Shown here: in pieces, positions 1 through 7,069 of the stretch
How the letters are laid out: each line of letters opens with the position of its first letter
Numbering within the stretch: position 1 is the stretch's first letter
NCBI RefSeq assembly: GCF_018457175.1
Contig: NZ_JAGFNU010000008.1
Span: forward strand, 1-64,000
Direction: 5' to 3'
Length of the DNA: 64,000 bases
Source of the DNA: Pseudohalocynthiibacter aestuariivivens
Lineage (GTDB): Bacteria > Pseudomonadota > Alphaproteobacteria > Rhodobacterales > Rhodobacteraceae
Made by a program: the position numbers and the translations under genes
Notes under the pieces: generated by a model
Seen by the model: only the letters and a program-made list of their open reading frames with translations
Databases searched by the model: none
What the model was told of the DNA's origin: nothing

Positions 1-782
1 AAGCCTTGCAGCGTTGGCATATCCCAGCTGAGCGGCATGCCAGTCAGTACAAACACCGCACTTGGCACCAAGAGCACCAGTGCTAGGGATGGAAGTAGCG
101 TTTTGGTTTGCTGGCCTGTGCGCTCTTGCAGTTTCCGCGCCTTGCGCCGCAGCAGGAACACCCCCACAAGGGCGGCACCAACCGCCAACAGGGTCATCCA
201 GAACAGCCCGCCCATGATCGGTGTTGCCACATACAAGCCGCGGTTATTCAAAAGAAACATCTTGGCACCGAGCGAGATATCAATCGTCTTTTTGACCGCC
301 GGTAACAGTGAAAACACCCCGATGTACCAAAACACGATCTGGATCAACAGCGGCGTGTTGCGGAAGATTTCGACAAATGCCAGCGCTACTTTTGACACCA
401 GCCAGTTGTTTGACAGCCGCAGAACGCCGATGAAAAAGCCCAAGGCCGTGCTGACGATGATTGCCAGAAAAGAAACAAACAGGGTGTTCATCGCCCCAAT
501 CAGAAATATCAGGCCATAGGTGCCGACGCCGGGCGAATAGTCGATCAGTCTAAAATCAATATCAAACCCGGCCGAGCTTTTGATAAAGCCAAAGCCGGTG
601 TTCATGCCGCGCACTTCAAGGTTATGGGCGGTGTTGGCGACCAGATACCACATCAGCCAGCCAAAAATCCCGGCGGTCAGAAGTTGGTAAAACACCGAAC
701 GGACGCGTTCGTCATGGAAAAAGTCGAACGTCTCTTTTGGTCTGGCACGCACCGGGCCTGTCTTTACTGTGGTGTCTGACAC
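1..782 (-). CDS. aapQ: General L-amino acid ABC transporter permease (AapQ-like), 3' part beyond the left edge
   Basis: Inner-membrane permease of a polar amino acid ABC transporter. About 260 residues are readable before the window ends. They show an N-terminal cytoplasmic stretch, a first membrane segment near residues 31-49, a long periplasmic loop, a second segment near 91-120, and the EIFRNTPLL signature near residue 138 that is typical of HisM/GlnP/AapQ permeases. A third hydrophobic block follows near 195-220. The start is a GTG with a G-rich stretch (GGGGGCC) upstream. It lies just downstream of the binding-protein gene, as in aapJQMP operons, so AapM and AapP are expected to the left. 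The long loop and size favour AapQ over simpler glutamine permeases. The family call is firm; the substrate range is inferred. Confidence 0.88.
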   Translation of the reverse strand, partial: MSDTTVKTGPVRARPKETFDFFHDERVRSVFYQLLTAGIFGWLMWYLVANTAHNLEVRGMNTGFGFIKSSAGFDIDFRLIDYSPGVGTYGLIFLIGAMNTLFVSFLAIIVSTALGFFIGVLRLSNNWLVSKVALAFVEIFRNTPLLIQIVFWYIGVFSLLPAVKKTIDISLGAKMFLLNNRGLYVATPIMGGLFWMTLLAVGAALVGVFLLRRKARKLQERTGQQTKTLLPSLALVLLVPSAVFVLTGMPLSWDMPTLQG

Positions 783-835
783 TCAAGGCCCCCGTTTCCA
801 ACGCATGCAGCTTCGATAATGGGTTGTGTACCCCG

Positions 836-873
836 TAAAAAATTGGGGTGTCGAACATACCGCCCGGCACCCC
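836..873 (-). terminator. Hairpin plus T-run between binding-protein and permease genes
   Basis: Read on the minus strand, GGGGTG (873-868) pairs with CACCCC (850-845) and is followed by AATTTTTT. This looks like a weak intrinsic terminator. Placed after the binding-protein gene and before the permease gene, it would lower permease expression relative to the abundant periplasmic protein, a common arrangement in ABC operons. The stem is short with a loop of about 17 nt, so strength is uncertain. Confidence 0.5.
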
Positions 874-882
874 ATTTGCATT

Positions 883-1923
883 TTAGCGCATGGGAGGCGA
901 ATACATCAGCCCGCCATCAGTCCACAGCGCGTTCAGAGAACCCGCACGGTCAATGCCAATCCCCTGTTCGCCGTGGCCCATATAGGCTTCGTAGATTTCG
1001 CCGTAATTGCCCACCGATTTGATGATATTGTAGGCCCAGTCAGGCTCCAGGCCCAGCCCTTCGTTCAGGTTGCCTTCGGCGCCCAGCATGCGAAGGACAT
1101 TCGGATCTTTTGAGGTGGCCAGCATGTCATCGACATTGGCTTGGGTGATGCCCAGTTCCTCGGCATTGATCAGCGCGAAAACGCTCCAGCGCACGATATC
1201 GGCCCATTGGTTGTCGCCATGGCGCACCGCAGATGCCAAGGGTTCTTTTGACAGGGTTTCAGGCAGTATCATGTGATCGCCAGGAACCGGGAACGACGCG
1301 ATATTACCGGCCATCGACGATTTATCACCCGTCACCGCGTCACACCCGCCATTTAGATAGGTATCATCGCGTACGTTGTAATCTTCAAACGTGACGTTTG
1401 AGATACCCAGCTCATTGGTGCGGCTGAAATCGGTCAGGTTCAACTCGGTCGTGGTGCCGGTGGTCACGCAGACCTTGGCGCCTTTCAATTCGAGAGCGCT
1501 GGTGATCCCGCTGTCGCGCCGCACGGTAAATCCCTGACCGTCATAAAAGTTAGGCGACAGAAAATCGATGCCCAGTTGGGTATCACGGGACAGCGTCCAT
1601 GTGGCGGTGCGCGACAACATATCGCTTTCGCCATTTGCCAGGGCCGTGAATCGCGCCTGACTCGACACTGACTGAATTTCCATTTTCGTTATATCGCCAA
1701 AGATGGCGGCGGCGACAGCCTGACAGACCGAAACGTCCAGCCCGTACCAGTTGCCGTCACTATCAAGGTTGTAATACCCGGCAGACGGTGGGCCGACCTG
1801 ACAGCGCAGATGTCCGCGTTCCTTGACGATATCCAGTGTGCTTTGGGCCGAGGCGACGGTTGCGCCCATTACGACGGCTGCCCCCATGGCGGCAAGCGTC
1901 ACAATTTGAGTTCTTCGTTTCAT
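883..1923 (-). CDS. aapJ: Amino acid ABC transporter periplasmic binding protein (AapJ-like)
   Basis: Periplasmic solute-binding protein of 346 residues that captures L-amino acids and delivers them to the adjacent AapQ-type permease. A clear Sec signal peptide covers residues 1-27, with a KRR start, a hydrophobic core and an ASA-Q cleavage site. The mature part starts with a TLDIVKERGHLRCQVG-type motif and carries the DLSVCQAVAAAIFGD-like segment typical of family 3 binding proteins. The length matches the Aap/Bzt family (about 340 residues) rather than the shorter GlnH type. It is the first gene of the operon on the minus strand, and a LysR gene lies upstream in the same orientation. The family call is strong. 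Confidence 0.92.
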   Translation of the reverse strand: MKRRTQIVTLAAMGAAVVMGATVASAQSTLDIVKERGHLRCQVGPPSAGYYNLDSDGNWYGLDVSVCQAVAAAIFGDITKMEIQSVSSQARFTALANGESDMLSRTATWTLSRDTQLGIDFLSPNFYDGQGFTVRRDSGITSALELKGAKVCVTTGTTTELNLTDFSRTNELGISNVTFEDYNVRDDTYLNGGCDAVTGDKSSMAGNIASFPVPGDHMILPETLSKEPLASAVRHGDNQWADIVRWSVFALINAEELGITQANVDDMLATSKDPNVLRMLGAEGNLNEGLGLEPDWAYNIIKSVGNYGEIYEAYMGHGEQGIGIDRAGSLNALWTDGGLMYSPPMR

Positions 1924-2124
1924 TCCGTATTCTCCCTGTTGGTTTTGTTTTACCGAACTGTATTGGGGCCTGTGCTAAACCGTCCAATGCCGTTGTTGGC
2001 ACAACTCATGCGCAAAACGCATCACTCGTGAAGGTCATGCGTTATCGGTATGGAATTGAAAGAGCACCGGATGCCGCGATTAGCGCGCATTCCGCAAAAA
2101 GCTTGGAAAAGATAGGTCAACCTA

Positions 2125-3051
2125 TCAGTCTTTGGCCTCAACACATACTGTTTTCTCAAGCAGGGTTTGCCAGAAGGCCGCGACTTTCGGTTCGTTGAAG
2201 GCTGTGCAGCGATAGATATTGATATCGACAGAGATGTCATCGGCAACGCCCGCCGCGCGAACCAGACGCCCATTTTCCAGATCATCGGCAACGATGAACC
2301 AGGGAATCCATGCCATACCATAGCCTTCGACGGCCATGGCTTTTACGGCTGTCGCAATAGAGGTTTCATAAACAGTCGCAAAGGTCAGATCGCCATATTT
2401 TTTCTCAAGGTGTTCTTGGACGGGCCACAGGGCGAGAGAGGATGCCGTGCGAAGATAGGGGATCGGGTCGGTTGGCCTGTCGGGCAGCCACCAAAGCGGC
2501 GCACCGGTTGCATCCGGGGCCACAACCGGCACCAAGGCCTCTTGCCCCAGTTTCAGCGAGGTGAATTTTTCCGCATCTCTGTAAAATCCGGCACTTGGGT
2601 CCTCGTAGCAGACAAACAGGTCCACAACGTTTTCTTCAAGAGCTGTGAGGTATTGCGCTATGGTGGCGAAATCAGTTCGCACGACAAACTGATCCGTATC
2701 GATATAGGGCTTAAGGCTTTTCAACCACGCGGGTATGAAAAACTGGGCAAGTGTACTGAGTGTGGCAAACCGGATTTTCTCTTTTTCGCGCGCGGTTTTC
2801 GCCACGATATCGTCGCGGGACTGATAAGCAAGGCTGACAATGTCTTGCGCCACACCACCAAAAATTTTTCCCGCTTCAGTAAGGCAGGCAGGTTGACTTC
2901 GCCGGTCGACCAAAGAGGCGCCCACCCAAGCTTCTAGCGCCTGAATCCTGCGGCTGAACGCTGGTTGAGATACGTTGCGCTGTTCGGCGGCGATGCGGAA
3001 ATTTCCAGTAGATTCCAGCGCCAAGAGATCCTCCAGCCATTTGATTTCCAA
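2125..3051 (-). CDS. LysR-family transcriptional regulator
   Basis: A DNA-binding regulator of 308 residues. The winged helix-turn-helix covers residues 1-60 and reads WLEDLLALESTGNFRIAAEQ, then the NVSQPAFSRRIQALE recognition region. A type 2 periplasmic-binding-like effector domain follows. I place the start at the TTG at 3051, because AGAAGGAAAT lies just upstream and homologues begin at this point; a longer reading to 3153 adds 34 residues that do not look like a LysR N-terminus. It lies 201 bp upstream of aapJ on the same strand. It may regulate the transporter, but the sequence does not prove this and the effector is unknown. Confidence 0.88.
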   Translation of the reverse strand: MEIKWLEDLLALESTGNFRIAAEQRNVSQPAFSRRIQALEAWVGASLVDRRSQPACLTEAGKIFGGVAQDIVSLAYQSRDDIVAKTAREKEKIRFATLSTLAQFFIPAWLKSLKPYIDTDQFVVRTDFATIAQYLTALEENVVDLFVCYEDPSAGFYRDAEKFTSLKLGQEALVPVVAPDATGAPLWWLPDRPTDPIPYLRTASSLALWPVQEHLEKKYGDLTFATVYETSIATAVKAMAVEGYGMAWIPWFIVADDLENGRLVRAAGVADDISVDINIYRCTAFNEPKVAAFWQTLLEKTVCVEAKD

Positions 3052-3736
3052 AAGATTTCCTTCTTTCTGGTAGCAGTTAGAGAACCATAGACCCAATTTC
3101 GTCAGAAAAACACATATAGTGAATGTATGATCCCGGGCAGCAGGCCCTATCATTTACGCTCTACTTGTAGCCGCCCACCACGCAGATCAAACTGACGACG
3201 CACCATCGCCACATGAGCCGTCACTCAAAAGGGTACTTCTGAGGTTACTCTAATCTTGAACGTTTTTCGATAAGTTTGATTATCCGCTATACCGTTGACT
3301 GGCGATTGCTTCGCTCTCGGAGCGAAAGTCCGGGTTCCGCCTTCCCTTCGGTTGTTAGTTGTTGCGATGCGCCACAACGGTACATTAGCGCAACTGCAGC
3401 GAACGACTGGAATGTCCGGAGGGTGTGTGAAAACTCCGCCAAGGCAAGATCGACGAGGACACCATTTCAATTCCCTGAGTTTTGCAGGACTTTGTTCCTA
3501 AGAACGCGGATGAGCAGGCTTCTGCTGGAACGAAATTCTTTAAAGTTTGGCGTTTAGGAAGTTTTAACACAGCCTCTACGCCGAGCAGTCATTGGTGCAG
3601 ACGGTAGCGAACGGCAGGTTCGAGCCAGAACGGTCATTCATCCATCGCGCGGCGGAAGCAGTGCCTTGTCAGAGCAGCATTACTCTAAGTGGGTATTGAT
3701 CGAATCGGTTTTGTTTGTCGCCTAGAGTCAAACGAG
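3052..3736. other. Intergenic stretch without a recognisable gene
   Basis: About 685 bases lie between the LysR gene and the broken phosphodiesterase. Only short open frames on both strands are present, none with a good ribosome binding site or a recognisable protein. This may be decayed sequence at the edge of the IS-disturbed region. Confidence 0.4.
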
Positions 3737-4553
3737 CTAAGTGCCAGAGTCCGGATAGAACAAATATGGGCCATCAAACTGACCGATAGGGATGCTATGC
3801 GTCAAAATCGCGCCACGCATTTCATGCAACAAGAACGCGCCGGGTTCTTTGGTCAGGCAGTTTGGGGCACCGACGCGTAGATCCAGGGTAACGGCATGAG
3901 ATGTTCCCGGCGCGATCTGGTAGATCACGCTGCCAAAAGGTGCTACAATGTTGCGATGTACGTGGCCGCAGACCAACCTCAATTCGCCTTGGTATTCTGA
4001 CAGGATGGTTTGCAGTTTTCTGCTGTCACGCAAATTTTGGATATCCATCTTTTCGATGCCCGTCAGAACGGGCGGATGGTGTATCGCCACGATGACTGGT
4101 TTGGCGTGCAAAGCCGTCAGCTTGTGTTGCAAATAGTCAAGAATCTCGTCGGTCAGGTGTCCGTGCGCTTTGCCAGCGACATTCGTATCCAGTCCAATCA
4201 ACGCTAGGTCAACGAACTCAGATGTCCAGTTGATCGGGCTAGTTTTTTGGCATCCAGTCCTGATCGGCAAAGCCAGTTCGCATTGCTTCCACATTGTCAT
4301 GGTTCTCAGGTATCGCACGATATGGGATATCAAGCGGTTCCATGATGTCTCGGAACCGTTGATACTCTTCAGCCGTGCCAAAATCAGTCATGTCGCCGGT
4401 GACAATTACCATATCGACGGCGCCGATATACGGCAAAACGCGGTTGATGGTTTCGACACACGCCACGAGTGGGGCTGCGGTGTCAACCCGGCCATAGGCG
4501 AGTTTACCCTTTGGGACGATGTGTGGATCTGAGATTTGAATGATCTTGGTCAC
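3737..4553 (-). pseudogene. Calcineurin-like phosphodiesterase (CpdA/GpdQ type), frameshifted
   Basis: A metallophosphoesterase gene broken by one frameshift. The first 104 residues begin at a GTG and carry the metal-binding motifs SDPH and GDMTDFG. The frame then ends at a TAG inside a run of six A's (about 4243-4248); five A's would restore a continuous protein of about 271 residues, the normal family length. The downstream part keeps HHPP near the middle and GHVHRN near the end. The usual GNHD motif reads ENHD here, a second likely damaging change. The start overlaps the stop of the upstream ABC ATPase fragment by four bases (GTGA), so the pair was once translationally coupled, as in transporter operons for phosphodiesters or polyols. 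Probably inactive. Confidence 0.8.
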
Positions 4554-4842
4554 GCTCCGGTTGCTCCTTCGGGCAGGAGTATCAGCGCTTCGGGTTTGAT
4601 CGCCTCCTGGACGGTTTCACCGACCTTCGGGGCATTTTGACCGGCAAAATTCGAAGTCAGCACGCCGGGCATGACACCCTTAATCCCGACCCGGTAATGG
4701 GTTCCGAGAAACGTGACAGTTTCCACTTGTCCGGTCAGCGGACCATTGGGGTCAATCAGCGAGTCTTCGGCTCTGACAAAAACGATCTGGCCTGTACCGT
4801 CTTTAGGTAGTTGCAGCGTGCCACCCTCGAGAGTCAGCATAT
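4550..4842 (-). pseudogene. C-terminal fragment of an ABC transporter ATPase (TOBE domain)
   Basis: About 97 codons of the C-terminal regulatory part of a MalK/UgpC/PotA-type ABC ATPase. The visible text includes VRAEDSLID (an R-P/A-E motif of the MalK-type tail), GQVETVTFLGTHYRVGI and a final KPEALILLPEG, all typical of TOBE domains. The nucleotide-binding domain is absent: the reading frame runs directly into the left inverted repeat of the IS3 element at 4843. The other side of the IS does not carry the rest of this gene. It is therefore a remnant with its partner sequence lost. Confidence 0.75.
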
Positions 4843-4905
4843 TGGACCTGTCGCGGAATTGTGCCGCTCCTTTAACCGCATATTGTGCGCAAAAGGAGAA
4901 CGACA

Positions 4906-5181
4906 ATGGGACCGAAACATTCATTTGAGTTTAGACAAGAAGCAGTGCGTGTCGCGCTGACAAGCGGGCTTACACGAAAGCAGGTTGCGTCTGATTTTGG
5001 CGTTGGCTTTTCGACACTGAGCCGGTGGATACAACTGGATCGGCGCAACCCGGAAAAGCCCGCAGGACAATCTGATCTGGAACGTGAGAATGCAGAGCTT
5101 CGGAAAGAAAACCGGCTGCTTCGCGAGGAGAGGGGGATCTTGAAAAAGGCCACAGTGTTCTTTGCGGAGAGAAGCAAATGA
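4906..5181 (+). CDS. IS3-family transposase OrfA (helix-turn-helix, leucine zipper)
   Basis: A 91-residue DNA-binding protein. The helix-turn-helix covers roughly residues 5-45 (FEFRQEAVRVALTSGLTRKQ then VASDFGVGFSTLSRWI). A leucine-zipper coiled coil follows, with LERENAELRKENRLLREER near residues 58-78, and the family tail reads GILKKATVFFAE. The ATG at 4906 follows AAGGAGAACGACA, a strong ribosome binding site. The stop overlaps the orfB start (ATGA). The gene looks intact. In this family OrfA binds the inverted repeats and is joined to OrfB by frameshifting. Confidence 0.93.
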   Translation: MGPKHSFEFRQEAVRVALTSGLTRKQVASDFGVGFSTLSRWIQLDRRNPEKPAGQSDLERENAELRKENRLLREERGILKKATVFFAERSK

Positions 5182-5364
5182 GATTTGCCTTTGTCGAAAA
5201 ACACCGCAACCAGCTACCGGTCAACCGGCTTTGCCAGATCATGAACGTCAGCCCACGAAGCTATCGGGCATATCGCAGTCGCCCCATGAGCCGAAGGCAG
5301 CGCAAGGAGCTGATTGTGCTGGCACATATCCGGGAACAGTTTCGCCTTTCTCTGGGGAGCTATG

Positions 5365-5403
5365 CATTGCACGGCAGTTGAATGCTTGCATTCAATGAGA
5401 GTG
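5365..5403 (+). repeat. 39-bp palindromic insertion, copy A, inside orfB
   Basis: The segment begins CATTGCACGGCAGT and ends ATGAGAGTG. Between them lies a perfect 8-bp stem, TTGAATGC with GCATTCAA, around a 2-nt centre. Removing the 39 bases restores the conserved GSYGRPRM reading of IS3 OrfB. The exact edge is ambiguous by one G shared with the flank. The segment supplies the in-frame TGA at 5379. It matches copy B (5985-6023, inverted) at 31 of 39 positions. Confidence 0.85.
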
Positions 5404-5984
5404 GCAGGCCAAGAATGACCGAAGAGCTGAAGGAACTGGGGCTGAGTGTCGGCCACCGGCGTGTTGGCAGATTGATGCGCCAGAACGGCATATCCATTGT
5501 GAGAACCCGCAAACACAAAGTGACGACAGACAGCAATCACAAGTTCAATATTGCCCCGAACCTGCTGGATCGCAACTTTAGCGCCAACACGCCAAATCAG
5601 AAATGGGCTGGCGATATCAGCTACATCTGGACCCGTGAGGGGTGGCTGTATCTGGCCGTGGTTTTGGACCTTCATTCGAGGCGGGTCATCGGCTGGGCGG
5701 TCAGCAACCGAATGAAAAGAGATTTTGCAATCAAGGCTTTGGAAATGGCTATCGCTCTGCGCAGACCGCCCAGGGGCTGCATGCATCACACCGACCGCGG
5801 CAGCCAATACTGCTCGCACGACTATCAGAAAATCCTGCGCCATCATGGCTTCAAGGTGTCGATGAGTGGCAAAGGCAATTGCTATGATAATGCAGCGGTC
5901 GAAACCTTCTTCAAAACCATCAAGGCCGAATTGATCTGGCGGCGGTCCTGGACCACACGACGGCAGGCGGAACTGGCCACCTTC

Positions 5985-6023
5985 CACTCTCATGGTTTGC
6001 AGGCAAACCACTGCCGTGCAGTG
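5985..6023 (-). repeat. 39-bp palindromic insertion, copy B, inside orfB, inverted relative to copy A
   Basis: Read on the minus strand it begins CACTGCACGGCAGT and ends ATGAGAGTG, the same outer arms as copy A. Its central stem is TGGTTTGC with GCAAACCA, also a perfect 8 bp around a 2-nt centre, but with three base pairs changed on both sides compared with copy A. Removing it restores the family text ATF-EYINGFYNP. In this orientation it encodes 13 sense codons and no stop. The outer ends CACT and AGTG are themselves inverted. Confidence 0.85.
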
Positions 6024-6151
6024 GAATACATTAACGGCTTCTACAATCCGCGCAGGAAGCACTCAGCATTGGGTTGGAAAAGCCCCTTGGCTTTTGAGCG
6101 ACAGGCCGCTTAAATGAGAACCCGGAGCGGCACTAAAGCGTGACAGGTCCA

Positions 6152-6260
6152 CTATTCGTGTGGTCTTTAGTCGAAGCATCTCCACGTTGCTATCATCGTT
6201 CAAGAAAACAACGGCAAGCCGAACCTCCTGTGCCGATATCTCACATCCGCATACTCTCAT
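6152..6260 (-). pseudogene. N-terminal fragment of a DUF3010-like gene cut by the IS
   Basis: An ATG at 6260 opens a frame reading MRVCGCEISAQEVRLAVVFL and on to KTTRIV before it enters the right end of the IS3 element. The MRVCGxEI start with alternating hydrophobic residues resembles DUF3010 proteins, which begin MRVCGVEIKG. About 36 codons remain. The expected remainder is not found on the other side of the IS. The family call rests on a short stretch and is tentative; that it is a truncated gene is more certain than its name. Confidence 0.45.
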
Positions 6261-6896
6261 GTGTTATTCCTTCATGTGACAAATCCACATTAACACTTTT
6301 CTGACCTGAAGAACCAAATCCTCGATGCTGCTTTCCAGTGCTTAGATATGGGCTTTTTTTCTCAAATCGGCGGACGTGTAAACTGAGCTACCCACGCCGG
6401 TACAAAAAGGGGGTATTTGGTTTTTCGATATGGCTGTTCGAATGGACCGCGAAGAACACGCCAAGTCGAACGCCAAACTCCGAACATTTTCTTCAAACAG
6501 ATCAAGGAAACTCATTGGGCGGGCCAGATGCTAATATTTCGATGAGAAAGCGATGGCGGATTTGTCGTAGCTCTCCCCGGAAAGGGATTTGATGGACTGG
6601 AATATTATCATGTTCCTCGAGCGAATTATTTGACGGGCTTTGAATACTCTGAAGACGAGGTGGACCCCCATCTCTTGGATGAACAAGCACCTCATTTCAA
6701 TCTGGAAGCGCTTGTGTTTCTGTCGGCTGATCAAATCCGTGAGTTTTGTGTCTATGACGGAGCTGACGGCCTTCGACAAGGCCGCCCCAAAGGCATTAAG
6801 GATGGTGGAACCCCTGCATCCAAGAAAAAGAGACTGGCTCGTCTCTACAAAGAGACTTACCGCAGCGGATAGTTGTTTCGATAAGGTGCGTTTATC
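6261..6896. other. Region with one doubtful open frame
   Basis: No recognisable gene. A plus-strand frame from about 6546 to 6872 is open for over 100 codons and includes FEYSEDEVDPHLLDE and a lysine-rich end. It has no ATG early on, no clear ribosome binding site, and resembles no family I know. It overlaps a minus-strand open frame of similar length, so at most one can be real. It may be an old gene remnant. Confidence 0.3.
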
Positions 6897-6974
6897 ATGC
6901 ACATCGTGTTTCCGATTGCGGGCGCAGTTTTGTGCCTCGCGATTTTGCTGGGTGCGTCACTTGTCGGCGGCTGA
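6897..6974 (+). CDS. Small hydrophobic peptide (25 aa) or truncated exported protein
   Basis: An ATG at 6897, preceded by AAGGTG at good spacing, opens MHIVFPIAGAVLCLAILLGA and then SLVGG before a TGA at 6972-6974. The peptide resembles a signal peptide or a single membrane helix. The same frame stays open past the TGA to 7118, with cysteines and an APCADTMIGARPEMPGK-like text, overlapping the next gene by about 49 bases. It could be a small exported protein that has gained a stop codon, or a genuine micro-protein. Nothing in the sequence suggests selenocysteine insertion. It sits immediately upstream of the FHA-protease gene and may share its transcript. Confidence 0.35.
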   Translation: MHIVFPIAGAVLCLAILLGASLVGG

Positions 6975-7069
6975 CAGAAAGTGGCGGCTTCATGCAAATC
7001 ATGGACCGATGCGCCTTGTGCGGATACGATGATCGGTGCCAGACCGGAAATGCCAGGTAAGGATACCGA

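Larger units (their letters stand above)
5178..6113 (+). pseudogene. IS3-family transposase OrfB (DDE integrase) carrying two 39-bp insertions, one with a stop
   Basis: The catalytic subunit of the IS3 element. The normal fold is visible: an HTH_21-like N-terminus, then WAGDISYIW (first Asp), HHTDRGSQY (second Asp), GNCYDNAAVETFFKTIKAE (Glu), and the tail NGFYNPRRKHSALGWKSP. Two stretches do not belong. Codons at 5364-5402 interrupt the conserved GSY-GRPRMTEELK sequence and bring an in-frame TGA at 5379-5381. Codons at 5985-6023 interrupt ATF-EYINGFYNP. Each adds exactly 13 codons, so the frame is kept. An ATG directly after the TGA (5382) could restart translation, but full-length OrfB would need readthrough or removal of the insert. 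Both inserts are copies of one palindromic unit. Confidence 0.9.
4843..6151 (+). mobile_element. IS3-family insertion sequence, 1309 bp, with damaged orfB
   Basis: The element is bounded by imperfect inverted repeats: the left end begins TGGACCTGTCGCGG (4843) and the right end, read inwards from 6151, begins TGGACCTGTCACGC. Both ends also share TGCCGCTCC about 20 bases in. Inside are orfA (4906-5181) and orfB (5178-6113) in the usual -1 relation, here also joined by an ATGA overlap. No 3-bp target duplication is seen: the left flank is TAT and the right flank CTA. The flanking genes are fragments of two different genes, so the element probably recombined or caused a deletion after it arrived. 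OrfB carries two 39-bp insertions, described separately. Confidence 0.92.

Noticed and set aside
2167-2937. Plus-strand open frame of 256 codons opposite the LysR gene
   Set aside because: The minus-strand reading is a clear LysR protein; the plus-strand text has no family and no start signal.
5379-5381. TGA as a selenocysteine codon in orfB
   Set aside because: The stop lies in an inserted segment that is not part of the protein family, and nothing resembles a bacterial SECIS in the coding context.
5214-6062. Long minus-strand open frame (282 codons) inside the IS3 element
   Set aside because: It is the antisense of orfB, which has clear transposase motifs on the plus strand.
4840-6154. 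A 3-bp target duplication around the IS3 element
   Set aside because: The three bases outside the inverted repeats are TAT on the left and CTA on the right; no duplication is present.
6240-6290. Third copy of the 39-bp palindromic unit (ACTCTCAT near 6253)
   Set aside because: Only the eight-base end matches; there is no stem and no GCACGGCAGT arm.
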